Of a stretch of DNA of 64,000 bases, positions 35,748-44,093 are shown one piece after another (position 1 is the stretch's first letter; the number at the start of each line of letters is the position of its first letter). The notes below the pieces were generated by a model. That model was not told the origin of the DNA and ran no database searches. It saw only the letters and a program-made list of their open reading frames with translations. The DNA lies in assembly GCF_017874595.1 (NCBI RefSeq), contig NZ_JAGILA010000003.1:124001-188000 (forward strand), given 5' to 3'. The DNA comes from Sinorhizobium kostiense (GTDB lineage: Bacteria > Pseudomonadota > Alphaproteobacteria > Rhizobiales > Rhizobiaceae). The position numbers and the translations under genes were made by a program.

Positions 35748-36995
35748 ATGCTCGATGCCGGCGCTATCGGACATTTGGCTGAATGGGAGCGTGAAACCCG
35801 GTCCTCCATAATATTCCGTTCCGCCAACGGTGCGACGGCGGAGGATATCAACGGCAAGATCTATCTGGATATGACATCCTGCAGCGGGGCTTCGCCCCTG
35901 GGCAGCAATAACACGTTGTTCAAGAGCAGGCTTGCACAGGCCATGAAGCACGAGCCTGACATTCTGCCATCGCCGGTGAGTGAACAACGCCGGATACTTG
36001 CCGCGAAAATCATGGAAATGCTCCCAAGCAATCCTAGAGTATTCTTCTTGAGGACGGGATCTTGCGCGACCGAGGCGGCGGTTCGGATCGCCCGGCACCG
36101 AACCGGCCGGCCGGTTATCCTGACGGCTGGCTTTCACGGGTGGCACGATATCTTTCAACAAAGTCCCTGGTCGGACAACCCGCCAGCCAACGATCGACAC
36201 GTCCAGGACTTCCAATATGACCTTGATATTCTGGAGCAGCAGCTTTCCGAGAACGAGGGGGAGGTGGCAGGCATTTTCTTTACGCCCGAGCCCACGGCCT
36301 TCTCTCCGGAACTTCTTCAGGAAATCTCCAGAATGGCAAGACTGCACGGCGTGTTGCTGATGGTTGACGAGGTGCTGTGCGGACTTCGTTACGCCAAGGG
36401 CGGCTACTGCCGAAAGCACGGTGTGGAAGCCGATCTCATCACATTGGCCAAAGGGATAGCACAAGGCGTCGGACTTTCCGTTGTTGCCGGCACCGCCGAT
36501 GCCATGGCGGGAGCCGACAGGGCTTATCTCGGAAATACCTACCTACGCGAGAACCGGGCCTTCGTGGCCGGCAACCTGACGCAGGATATTTTTGAGGAAG
36601 CAGAAATCGTCGCTCGCCTCGCCGAGATTGGCTCGGCGCTCAAGACACAGTTCCAAACCTCCTTCGAGCGCAGCGGAATACCTGCGCGAATTCTCGGAAG
36701 CGATACTATGTTTGATATCGTTCTGCCCTCGCAAAGGCACGGAAGAGCGTTCGCTCAGAGGTGTCTACAGCACGGTATCTATACGGGATACCCAGGAAAA
36801 TACATGAGCAATGCGTCCATGGACGACATTTTTTTCAGCGCTTTGCTGCCGGCACTGGAGCGAGCACTGGCTGACTACCGCAAGGACGAGGACATGGCTG
36901 CGCAGATCACTGACGCATCCATCGTCGAATACTTCGCGCAGGCGTTCCGCGCCACCGAGAAAGCATGCCTCTCCAACAAGCATCATTGGGCGTGA
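35748..36995 (+). CDS. Class-III PLP aminotransferase (GSA-aminomutase-like)
   Basis: A 415-residue PLP enzyme. Family segments are FLRTGSCATEAAVRIARHRTGRPVI (phosphate-binding, about residues 100-125), AGFHGWHD, MVDEVLCGLRYAKGGY (Asp pairing with PLP nitrogen) and TLAKGIAQG, in which the Lys (about 232) forms the Schiff base. It resembles glutamate-1-semialdehyde aminomutase-type enzymes, not hemL itself. It would transaminate a ketone or aldehyde, plausibly the product of the GMC oxidase. AAGGAT precedes the ATG; it is the last gene of the operon. Confidence 0.85.
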   Translation: MLDAGAIGHLAEWERETRSSIIFRSANGATAEDINGKIYLDMTSCSGASPLGSNNTLFKSRLAQAMKHEPDILPSPVSEQRRILAAKIMEMLPSNPRVFFLRTGSCATEAAVRIARHRTGRPVILTAGFHGWHDIFQQSPWSDNPPANDRHVQDFQYDLDILEQQLSENEGEVAGIFFTPEPTAFSPELLQEISRMARLHGVLLMVDEVLCGLRYAKGGYCRKHGVEADLITLAKGIAQGVGLSVVAGTADAMAGADRAYLGNTYLRENRAFVAGNLTQDIFEEAEIVARLAEIGSALKTQFQTSFERSGIPARILGSDTMFDIVLPSQRHGRAFAQRCLQHGIYTGYPGKYMSNASMDDIFFSALLPALERALADYRKDEDMAAQITDASIVEYFAQAFRATEKACLSNKHHWA

Positions 36996-37744
36996 TACAG
37001 GCAGAAAACCCGGCGTTTGGCGTACCGTTGCTGAGTGGTGGATGGACAGCGGCCCGGAATTCATCGTTCGTCTCGATCTCGGACTTCTCGCCGCGGCGCC
37101 CCCGGCCGCGATCACTGCTTGTAGATCGCTCCACCGGACGTCGATTTCAGGCAGGAGGACTCCGTCGCGGACGGCGGCGCCGAAAGCGCCTGCAGCAGCG
37201 CCTGCCAACGCTGCCGGTGCGAGGGCACGTCCTCGCGCGTCCAGCCAAGACCTGGGTCGTCACGGGGCTCATGCGGTAGGACATGCGTGGATGGGCACTC
37301 CGCGAGGTTCGTCGTGAAGGTCGCCAACCAGAGGAGAGGAAATCTGACGTTAGACTTCAGCCAGCTGTTGCCCTGGTGGACGAAGATCCGGGAACTTTGG
37401 AGTGCGAGAAACTAACGAAACCTATGAGTTCGCGGAACAATATCGAGCGCCTCACAAGTCGTGTTGCCCTCCGCATCCGTCACTAAACCTTGCCCCCCAC
37501 TCAACCATCAGCTACCCAGACCGGGAGCACGGCATCTGCTCCGCTCCGAAACCCTATTGCCGCACGGCAGAACCGACAGTTGATGTCGATCAACGCGCGA
37601 ATTGCACCCGGTGGATTTCAACGCGCATTACGCAAAGCGAGGACGCTCAGGCCGATGCATAAAATGCCCACGATTGCCTACACGCTTTGCCAATGACTCG
37701 CGGCGTACCCGTCTCGCGTCGAGTAGGACTGCAAGGAATTCACA
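36996..37744. other. Non-coding or decayed stretch
   Basis: Only short overlapping frames without motifs. A minus-strand frame (37112-37327) ending SGGAIYKQ hints at decayed mobile sequence but cannot be assigned. Confidence 0.45.
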
Positions 37745-38065
37745 ATGCGACAGACACATGATGTCCCTGGCAGTGTGGGCCACGCCATGAGTCACCTATC
37801 CGCCAGGTTGGCGGTGTTGCTCACTTCGAACTATCCGGCTGAAGCCGTCGTCAAGACCATGATGATAGAGGCGTCCCCGCTTTTTCCGGGCCTGACGGAA
37901 CAAGACCTGGTCACGTTGATCGATTGCCTCGTCGAACGATCTCTCGAGCAACATTTCCCGGGGCACACCGCAGGAGCCGCCTGCCGCTACGGCAGAAATC
38001 GTACTGTATCCACTGCACCGCTGGGGCACGCCCGCATTCGATCGCGATCACTGAACCCGATATGA
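37745..38065 (+). CDS. Hypothetical protein, C-terminus probably altered by an IS fragment
   Basis: A 106-residue frame with AAGGA 8 nt before the ATG. The middle part (MSHLSARLAVLLTSNYPAEA and KTMMIEASPLFPGLTEQDLV) looks like a helical protein, whereas the last 35 residues (after HFPGH) are Arg/Ser-rich and run up to the IS3 fragment. I do not recognise the family. Confidence 0.33.
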   Translation: MRQTHDVPGSVGHAMSHLSARLAVLLTSNYPAEAVVKTMMIEASPLFPGLTEQDLVTLIDCLVERSLEQHFPGHTAGAACRYGRNRTVSTAPLGHARIRSRSLNPI

Positions 38066-38073
38066 AGCGCCAA

Positions 38074-38400
38074 TCACGATGCCTTTCGCCCGGTCGAGGC
38101 ATTCGCCCGCATCAGCGCCATCAACATCGGCCCGAGCGAAAACTCTCCGCGCTCAGCCTTTCGCGTCAGATCACGCAAATCAGCCACGTCCATGCCGCCG
38201 AATTTGGCCTTCCACTTGTAGATGCTGGCATCGCTGACGCCGTGCTTGCGGCAAGGCTTCGAGACCGGCGTGCCCGCCTTGTGCTCCTTCAGAATGCCTA
38301 TGATCTGTTCGTCCGTGAAACGGTTGCGCTTCATTCCCTGGTCCTCTCAATGGGCCAGAGCTTACTTCAAAATGGTTTATTTCAGCGGGGCAAGGTCACC
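38074..38400 (-). mobile_element. IS3-family (IS407-like) left-end fragment with OrfA start
   Basis: The minus strand from 38334 encodes MKRNRFTDEQIIGILKEHKAG and KHGVSDASIYKWKAKFGGMDV, the helix-turn-helix N-terminus of an IS3-type OrfA. After about 49 codons the homology stops and the frame runs on to 38074 into unrelated sequence (DLTRKAERGEFSLGPMLMAL). Upstream of the ATG, GCCCCGCTGAAAT near 38380 resembles the terminal inverted repeat of this group. OrfB and the other end are absent. Confidence 0.72.
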
Positions 38401-38454
38401 TTCACCGGGCGTAAGGGGAGAAGCTCACCACTCCCCGGCCTCGCTGAATATTGC

Positions 38455-38604
38455 CTAAATTCCTGGGTTGCTCGGGATTGCGGCCGGAATCGCCGCCTTG
38501 TCGTGAGGGGCCTTCTTCGCTCCGTTGTCTATCGCGAGAATGCTTACGACGAGAGAGATGAGCACGAGTATCAGTGCCAGAAATGCGATGCCTGCCTTAT
38601 CCAT
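38455..38604 (-). CDS. Possible 49-residue single-pass membrane protein
   Basis: The minus-strand frame starts MDKAGIAFLALILVLISLVV, a near-ideal transmembrane helix (about residues 6-25). A short hydrophilic tail (NGAKKAPHDKAAIPAAIPS) follows. A G-run GGGGG precedes the ATG closely. It resembles small orphan membrane proteins of rhizobia; no function can be given. Confidence 0.42.
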   Translation of the reverse strand: MDKAGIAFLALILVLISLVVSILAIDNGAKKAPHDKAAIPAAIPSNPGI

Positions 38605-39189
38605 CCCCCATCATGGTTGGGTGAATGGGAGCAAAGTGAGGCACCATCGGCTAAGAGCATCAACAATGGCTGCCATGAGGCGAATAGCGTCATCCGGTTT
38701 TCGCATGGAGCGCGAATTGCCCTGATCGGGCCATTGGCGGAATCGCACTTGGAGATAAGGAACGGCGACTTGAGCTCACCAGTCGAATCGTGTCCGCCTA
38801 TTTGAGCCGCAATGTCATTCCCGTCGGCGAGCTTCCACATCTTATCCAGCAAACCTACGCCTCGCTGGGTGGGGGCTCCCGACCAGCGTGACCTTTGTTT
38901 CGTAGTGGACCTTCTCCAGGCCATGATCTGCCGGCACGGCTCGCCGGGCCCGCTCACCTACGTGCACGAGATCTCGATAAGACAAAGCTGTCGCCTATCC
39001 GACAAATTCTACCCCGGTCGAACCATCCGAACTTGAGACATACAAGGATGCCCGTGTACCCGCTTGAAAAAAAAACCAGGAAAATCCGGACATTCACGGC
39101 GTGGAGCCGCACTTGCGCCGACACGGCATGACGCTTGCTTCTCGTGACTTGCAAGCCTTTTGGCACATTTCAACGAAGGAGATTGACTA
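38605..39189. other. Stretch without recognisable genes, upstream of the RiPP-like locus
   Basis: Several short frames on both strands, none with motifs. A poly-A tract lies at 39067-39075. The last 30 bp carry the ribosome site of the 66-residue ORF. Confidence 0.45.
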
Positions 39190-39390
39190 ATGGCCGACCA
39201 CCAAACCTTGGGATACTTGCATACACCAGATACCCTAAAGATCTTGGCTGCGCAGCTTCGTGCAGAGGCTCTTCGAACAGAGACACGGGCGCTACCCGTG
39301 CAAGGGGCAGCCGAAATCGCCGTCCGCCGGCCGGACTGGCCGGGCTGCTGGAATACCAAGTCTATCTCCGTCAACTGCACTGAACATTGA
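39190..39390 (+). CDS. Candidate RiPP precursor peptide
   Basis: A 66-residue peptide with a strong site (GAAGGAG, 9 nt before ATG). The first 45 or so residues are a hydrophilic, helix-prone leader (LGYLHTPDTLKILAAQLRAEAL). The C-terminus, PGCWNTKSISVNCTEH, holds the only two cysteines plus Trp, Asn, Thr and Ser, the kind of core used for radical SAM cross-linking. It is followed by a strong hairpin terminator and then by a radical SAM/SPASM maturase on the same strand, the arrangement seen in many peptide natural-product loci. Assignment is inference from context. Confidence 0.5.
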   Translation: MADHQTLGYLHTPDTLKILAAQLRAEALRTETRALPVQGAAEIAVRRPDWPGCWNTKSISVNCTEH

Positions 39391-39498
39391 TGGTCCATCG
39401 ACGTCATTGGCTGACGGAACTCAAATCCGGATCGGCACTTTGTCAGCGCCGGCCTCTTTTGGGGTGCAGAGCGGGGCAAGGTGGAGGGTTTGAGGAGT

Positions 39499-39524
39499 GC
39501 CGCTCGCGCTCGCGAGCGGCTTTT
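39499..39524 (+). terminator. Rho-independent terminator or attenuator between peptide and maturase genes
   Basis: GCCGCTCGC (39499-39507) pairs perfectly with GCGAGCGGC (39512-39520) around a 4-nt loop, followed by TTTT (39521-39524). Partial termination here would make more precursor than enzyme mRNA. A weaker hairpin AGCTGGC...GCCAGCT follows near 39560-39580. Confidence 0.8.
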
Positions 39525-39634
39525 GGAGTGGCCCGGGCCCCTCCTCAGAGCGATGGAGCTGGCTGCGCTCGTGGCCAGCTGCCCTTCTTGTAATCGAGTA
39601 GACGTACCTTGATCGGAAATCTGGATAAGCGACC

Positions 39635-41011
39635 ATGGACGATACCAAGTTGTTCCCCCAGCTCAAGGAAACGGTTTGCCTAAAGCCGATGGCGGGGTAC
39701 GCCTTGGCTCATGGTCACCACCCTTCCCAGATCCAAATGCTTGACCCTTCTCACGCGTTCTTTCTGTCGCTGTGCGACAAAGGTCTCCTCCCACCCCAAA
39801 TCGCCTTTATCTATGGCCAAACCTTCGGCCTTAAGGATGTTGATGCTCACTCACAAATTGATCAGTTGTTGAGCAAGTATCGGCATTTTCTTAATTTCGA
39901 CACGACGCCAGTCCCAAGAGAGCGATTTAGTCCGCAAGAATTCCTCTACCGGGCTGATCCTTCCGCGCTTGACCTCGCAACTTTTGGCAAATGGCCCGTT
40001 CCTGCGGGGATCAGCATCACTCTTACGTTCAGTTGCAACTTCAGGTGCTCCTATTGCTATCAAGATAATCGCCAGAGGAGCGACCGGCGCTGGAGCTTGA
40101 GCAAGTGCCTTGAATTGCTGGATGAGGCGGCGGACTGGGGCGTGGTGTTTGCAGGATTCACTGGTGGCGAACCGACCATCTTTAATGGCTGGCTTGAGTT
40201 GCTAGAGCGCACCCTCACACGGGGTATGATCCCGGTCTTCACTAGCAACGGAACGGTAATCGGGACTGATCCTGACATTGCCCTTCGGTTGAAAGATGCA
40301 GGCATGGAAGAAGTGACGATCAGTTTGGACGTCTGCTCGCCTGAACTGCATGATCAGGTGACCAGGACCAGCGGACATTTTCCCAAGGTAGTCGATGCGA
40401 TTCGTTTTTTACGCGCGGCCGGAATCCGAGTGCTTATCAAGAGCGTGCTGACGCCGATGACTCAGCATGCGGTGCAGGAAACGATAGACTTCCTGGTTGA
40501 TTTGGGAGTTGGAGGTATCGGCATTTCCTATATGGAGAGCGGAGCCATCAACTCCGCCGCCAATTGTGCTCCCAACGTTACTCCTGAAGAACTGTCACGT
40601 GTCCGAGATCGGATCGAACAAAAGCGTGAACAGTACTCACACCTCTGTAATATTGAACCGCCCGAGGATGCCAACAAATTGTGGACAGAGACGGACTGGT
40701 ATCCCTGTGGCGGCATGATCTCCGGAATGTCGATATTTCCGAGCGGCGACGTATCCGTGTGTGACAAGATGCACGGGGTTAAGGCTTTTACTTTGGGCAA
40801 TGTGTTCGATGCTGGCCTTAAAGAAATTTGGAACAGCGATGCGTTCGCACGACTTTGTGAGCGAGCGACAGATCCAGAGGTCGTCGATTCCGACTGCGCC
40901 ATCTGCAGCAAGCTGCACCTTTGCCGGACGTCCTGTTTTGTCGATTCTTTCAACGTGACGGGCAGCTACTTCGGCAAAGATCCGTCTTGCGGCGGTCCGT
41001 TCTTGAACTAG
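39635..41011 (+). CDS. Radical SAM/SPASM peptide-modifying enzyme with PqqD-like N-terminus
   Basis: A 458-residue enzyme. Residues about 10-95 (LKPMAGYALAHGHHPSQIQ, then FLSLCDKGLLPPQIAFIYGQTFGL and IDQLLSKY) match the helix pattern of PqqD-like recognition domains that bind RiPP leaders. CNFRCSYC (about 133-140) is the CxxxCxxC motif for the SAM [4Fe-4S] cluster, with GGEP following. The C-terminal SPASM region has CGG, VCDKMHG, GNVFDAGLKEIWNS, CAICSKLHLCRTSC and a final CGG, enough cysteines for two auxiliary clusters. It should install a thioether or C-C cross-link in a peptide, most simply the product of 39190-39390. Confidence 0.85.
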   Translation: MDDTKLFPQLKETVCLKPMAGYALAHGHHPSQIQMLDPSHAFFLSLCDKGLLPPQIAFIYGQTFGLKDVDAHSQIDQLLSKYRHFLNFDTTPVPRERFSPQEFLYRADPSALDLATFGKWPVPAGISITLTFSCNFRCSYCYQDNRQRSDRRWSLSKCLELLDEAADWGVVFAGFTGGEPTIFNGWLELLERTLTRGMIPVFTSNGTVIGTDPDIALRLKDAGMEEVTISLDVCSPELHDQVTRTSGHFPKVVDAIRFLRAAGIRVLIKSVLTPMTQHAVQETIDFLVDLGVGGIGISYMESGAINSAANCAPNVTPEELSRVRDRIEQKREQYSHLCNIEPPEDANKLWTETDWYPCGGMISGMSIFPSGDVSVCDKMHGVKAFTLGNVFDAGLKEIWNSDAFARLCERATDPEVVDSDCAICSKLHLCRTSCFVDSFNVTGSYFGKDPSCGGPFLN

Positions 41012-41555
41012 CTAACTAGCGCAGGTCAGGGATTCGTCAGTTGCAGGGGAAGATGCTGGAGCGCGCACAATTGTGCAAGACTGACGCTCGGCACGCTAGT
41101 TCTGACGGGTAGGTCTCGTCGGCGCAGCTCAAGGAGCTCCGCTCTGAAGCGTCGAAGTCGTTCAGGCGGCGGCGGCACCGTATTCCAAATCGGCGCTTCC
41201 TCGTTGCATGGGAGACGGATTATGACAGGAGCCGACCGGAGCGAATGCGCCCAGCAGACCAGGCACCCACTGGTCCCGTGCTGAATCGGATATCGGCGCT
41301 GGAAAAGATGGCTCGACGTTCAGTTCGGTCATGCAGGGTCGGCGCTCTGAAAATCGAGACTGAGGAACCTCCTCTCAAAGGTCGCCTTCCGCCAGCGATT
41401 GCTCGACGCCGCACGTCACACGATCCCCCGTTATCCGTCAGTTGAATAGTGACATGCAAAAACTCGATTTCCCTAGTGTGGAGAAAAGAGGGTATCACCG
41501 TCAGTGTCGTCGCGCAGGCCCGAGATCTTTGTTCTCGCAACAGAAGGAGAGCCTT
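41012..41555. other. Intergenic region upstream of the GH12 gene
   Basis: No recognisable gene. It contains a GCGCACAATTGTGC palindrome near 41070 and a GTCAG followed by no tts-box-like continuation near 41037. A plus frame runs into the GH12 gene from 41442 but its first 38 codons have no ribosome site. Confidence 0.45.
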
Positions 41556-42353
41556 ATGTATTCCAATCGGATAGATGGTACCGGATCGTTGGCCTTCCCG
41601 CCGGGGTATGTCGACACACAGGATGATAAACCGTTCAGGCAAGCTGTGAATGGAGCTAACTCACCGACTGCGGCGCTTCTATCGACAAACGCTCCGATTT
41701 GGAGCTCGAGCGCTCAATACGGAGACTTTTCACACGGTGGCTATTCTTGGAACAACGACATATATGGGGGTAAGGCCGCTGGGCCTCAGACGATTTCGGT
41801 TCATGCAGACAACCAGTGGAGCGTGTGGTCGAACCAGCCTAATACTGATGGCATCAAGAGCTACCCCCACCAGGCTTTCAATGTCGGGAAACCACTCAGT
41901 TCAATCAACACTCTGACATCGAGCTTCAATCAGGATGTTCCTGCTGGCGGCGCGTGGAACACCGCCTACGACATCTGGGACAGCTCACATCAGAATGAGA
42001 TAATGCTCTGGACAAACTACACCGGAAATCCAGACGGCAGCGGCAATGTTAAGCCCATCTCATATCATTATGACGCTTCCGGGGCGGCGATTCCGATCCA
42101 CCGCAATGTCAATGTAGGCGGAGCGACTTGGAACGTGTTCGAAGGCTATAATGGTCACAAGGTCATCTCACTGGTGCTCACTTCCAAGACCGATAACGGG
42201 ACGGTGGACATCAAGAGTATCCTGGATTGGCTCAAGTCGAATGGCCACCTTGGCGACATAAACGTCGGCAGCGTTCAGTACGGCGTCGAGATTACCGCGT
42301 CCCCAGGCGGGAAGAACTTCAACTTCAAAAACTGCTCCGTTAGCTCGACGTGA
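41556..42353 (+). CDS. Glycoside hydrolase family 12 endo-beta-1,4-glucanase
   Basis: A 265-residue beta-jelly-roll cellulase-type enzyme. NEIMLWTNYTG (about residues 148-158) carries the GH12 nucleophile Glu and VQYGVEI (about 240-246) the acid/base Glu. Between them are AYDIWDSSHQ and GGATWNVFEGYNG, typical of GH12. It would cut beta-1,4-glucan or xyloglucan of plant walls. The start has AAGGAGAG 6-12 nt upstream, and the first 60 residues are polar with no signal peptide. Lying 150 bp ahead of the T3SS operon on the same strand, it could be a T3SS-delivered protein, but secretion is not shown. Confidence 0.8.
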   Translation: MYSNRIDGTGSLAFPPGYVDTQDDKPFRQAVNGANSPTAALLSTNAPIWSSSAQYGDFSHGGYSWNNDIYGGKAAGPQTISVHADNQWSVWSNQPNTDGIKSYPHQAFNVGKPLSSINTLTSSFNQDVPAGGAWNTAYDIWDSSHQNEIMLWTNYTGNPDGSGNVKPISYHYDASGAAIPIHRNVNVGGATWNVFEGYNGHKVISLVLTSKTDNGTVDIKSILDWLKSNGHLGDINVGSVQYGVEITASPGGKNFNFKNCSVSST

Positions 42354-42502
42354 CACACGGCCGCATAGCCAGTTCCTCTTATTTCGGGAACGTCGTCTAA
42401 GTCGAGTTCACTGGGCCCGACCCGGGAAAGCAAGCGCACACGACACTCTCTGTATAACGGGACGTGTTGGTCAAGAGGCCAATCAGGCGAGAGGGAGAAG
42501 AA

Positions 42503-42751
42503 ATGGCGATTGATGCCGTGGGTAGCCATCCAAGTGTATTCTCACATGTCGTCGACGGAGGCAGTGCCGCGAGAGGAGCGGGCGAGCGAGGGACAAACCC
42601 CGCAAAGAAGGTCGATCCTAACAGCGACGAGCAGGTGTTGTCGGCGGCGATAGAGGCCTACCTGCCCAGCATGGTGTCCAACACACTGATGCTGAACAAT
42701 TCGCTATTCAACTTTACCAAGGAAGCCATCGACGAAGGCGACGAGGGCTGA
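42503..42751 (+). CDS. Small protein at the start of the T3SS operon
   Basis: An 82-residue protein, polar in its first half (GGSAARGAGERGTNPAKK) with a C-terminal amphipathic part (SNTLMLNNSLFNFTKEAIDEGDEG). GAGGGAG precedes the ATG at 42503; an earlier ATG at 42464 lacks this. Position and size fit a secreted structural component or co-chaperone of the type III apparatus, but I cannot assign a family. Confidence 0.6.
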   Translation: MAIDAVGSHPSVFSHVVDGGSAARGAGERGTNPAKKVDPNSDEQVLSAAIEAYLPSMVSNTLMLNNSLFNFTKEAIDEGDEG

Positions 42752-42804
42752 AGGTTCCTCAACGGCCGACGCATTCGGCCCAGTAGCGACTGGAGGATTT
42801 CTCG

Positions 42805-43284
42805 ATGAGCCAAGAAGGTTTCTCCGAGCGCGGGTTTTTGGCGGCCGTCCAGACCTTATCGACGGGGGCAACGCTTCGAACAGCCGACGTGGTTGCGCAG
42901 CGGATCAGCGGCGAACATACTTCTCTCGCGCCTGTTTCAGATGTCCAGAAGCTGACCTTTACCGGTTTGAGGAAGATATCGCCGCAGGCGGACCCGGAGA
43001 ACCTGCCCATCTCCCTGCCTCCCGCGAGCGAGAAAGCGCCAGCCCTTCTTGATCGACTTGTCTCTTTGTTCAAGCTGGAGAGCGATCATGGCCCCCAACC
43101 ATCAGCGGTGCGCTTCGCCAAGGCTTCCGAACAGGTTGAGCAGGCGGCGACGGGGGTTCATACCCTGACCCAGTCGATAGATCGACTTCAGGCATCGCAG
43201 CAATTCGCCACAGGTATGACGCTCCTGTCGTCGCTCACCCAATCCGTCATGTCGTCTTCCAAGCGACTGACTCAAGGGCAGTAA
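42805..43284 (+). CDS. T3SS inner-rod protein (SctI/NopB-like)
   Basis: A 159-residue protein directly before rhcJ, the position held by nopB in rhizobial T3SS loci. The C-terminus (FATGMTLLSSLTQSVMSSSKRLTQGQ) has the amphipathic helical pattern of SctI inner-rod proteins, which line the channel below the needle. The N-terminal part is low in aromatic residues and likely unfolded. It starts 53 bp after the 82-residue gene and ends 11 bp before rhcJ. Confidence 0.68.
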   Translation: MSQEGFSERGFLAAVQTLSTGATLRTADVVAQRISGEHTSLAPVSDVQKLTFTGLRKISPQADPENLPISLPPASEKAPALLDRLVSLFKLESDHGPQPSAVRFAKASEQVEQAATGVHTLTQSIDRLQASQQFATGMTLLSSLTQSVMSSSKRLTQGQ

Positions 43285-43295
43285 GGCGCCCCATC

Positions 43296-44093
43296 ATGGC
43301 TGTCTTCCCGCATAGTCACGCGACGCCTTGGTCGCGCGCCGGCAAACTCTCAGCCGCCATCCTTCTTTGCGTTCTACTTTCCTCCTGCAGCGAAGACGTG
43401 CTGACGGCGCTGGACCAGCGTGACGCCCGCGACGCGCAGGTTGTGCTGGAGCGGGCCGGAATCCACGCGGAGGTCCTGGCGGGTGAGGATTCGACCTTTT
43501 CCATTTCCGTAGACAGCCGCGATCGCACCAGGGCGATCGAACTTCTCGCCGAGGCAGGTCTGCCGCGCCAACCGCGCAGCACCGTCGCCGATCTCTTTCC
43601 GGGTGACGGCTTTCTGGTGACCCCCTTCGAGCAGAAGGCACGCATGGCCTACGCGGTCGAACAACAGCTTGCCGATACCTTGTCGGCGCTCGATGGCGTC
43701 GCAGCGGCTCGCGTGCACGTCGTTCTGCCGGAAGACAACGGCCGCGGCCTCATCAAGGAGAAGGCGCGCGCTTCGGCGCTGCTGCAGTATCGACCGGGCG
43801 CAGACCTGGCGGACATCGAGCTGAAAAGCCGCTCCATAATGCTGAACAGCATTCGGGGACTGGCCTATGAGGACGTCTCCGTCATCACCAGCCCATGGTC
43901 GGAAGTCGGTCTGACGGCGTCGACAGCGGGTCCGGCGGTAACGTCCGCAACCACCGAGCCTGCTGCCACCGACGAGTTCGTCAGCCTCGGACCACTGCTT
44001 GGCTATCGCAGCCTCTCGATCGTAGCGGCCGTCATTCTCGCGGCCGCAGCGAGCCTGCTTCTGATCGCCCCGCGTCGGAAGGAAAGCCGATGA
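43296..44093 (+). CDS. rhcJ: T3SS inner-membrane ring lipoprotein SctJ
   Basis: A 265-residue YscJ/FliF-family lipoprotein (NolT in older rhizobial naming). The signal peptide ends in the lipobox LLSSC (Cys near 30). It is followed by the two periplasmic ring domains (VLERAGIHAEVLAGEDSTFSISV; AARVHVVLPEDNGRG, ALLQYRPGADL). A C-terminal membrane helix (LSIVAAVILAAAASLLLIAP, about 240-259) follows. Complete; it overlaps nolU by 4 nt. Confidence 0.94.
   Translation: MAVFPHSHATPWSRAGKLSAAILLCVLLSSCSEDVLTALDQRDARDAQVVLERAGIHAEVLAGEDSTFSISVDSRDRTRAIELLAEAGLPRQPRSTVADLFPGDGFLVTPFEQKARMAYAVEQQLADTLSALDGVAAARVHVVLPEDNGRGLIKEKARASALLQYRPGADLADIELKSRSIMLNSIRGLAYEDVSVITSPWSEVGLTASTAGPAVTSATTEPAATDEFVSLGPLLGYRSLSIVAAVILAAAASLLLIAPRRKESR

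Noticed and set aside
39391..39634. Short frames overlapping the hairpin between the peptide and radical SAM genes
   Set aside because: They run through the terminator stem and have no ribosome sites; the region reads better as leader and terminator.
41030..41060. Possible tts-box (GTCAG near 41037)
   Set aside because: Only the first five bases fit; the TCG-N-AAGCT part of the consensus is missing.
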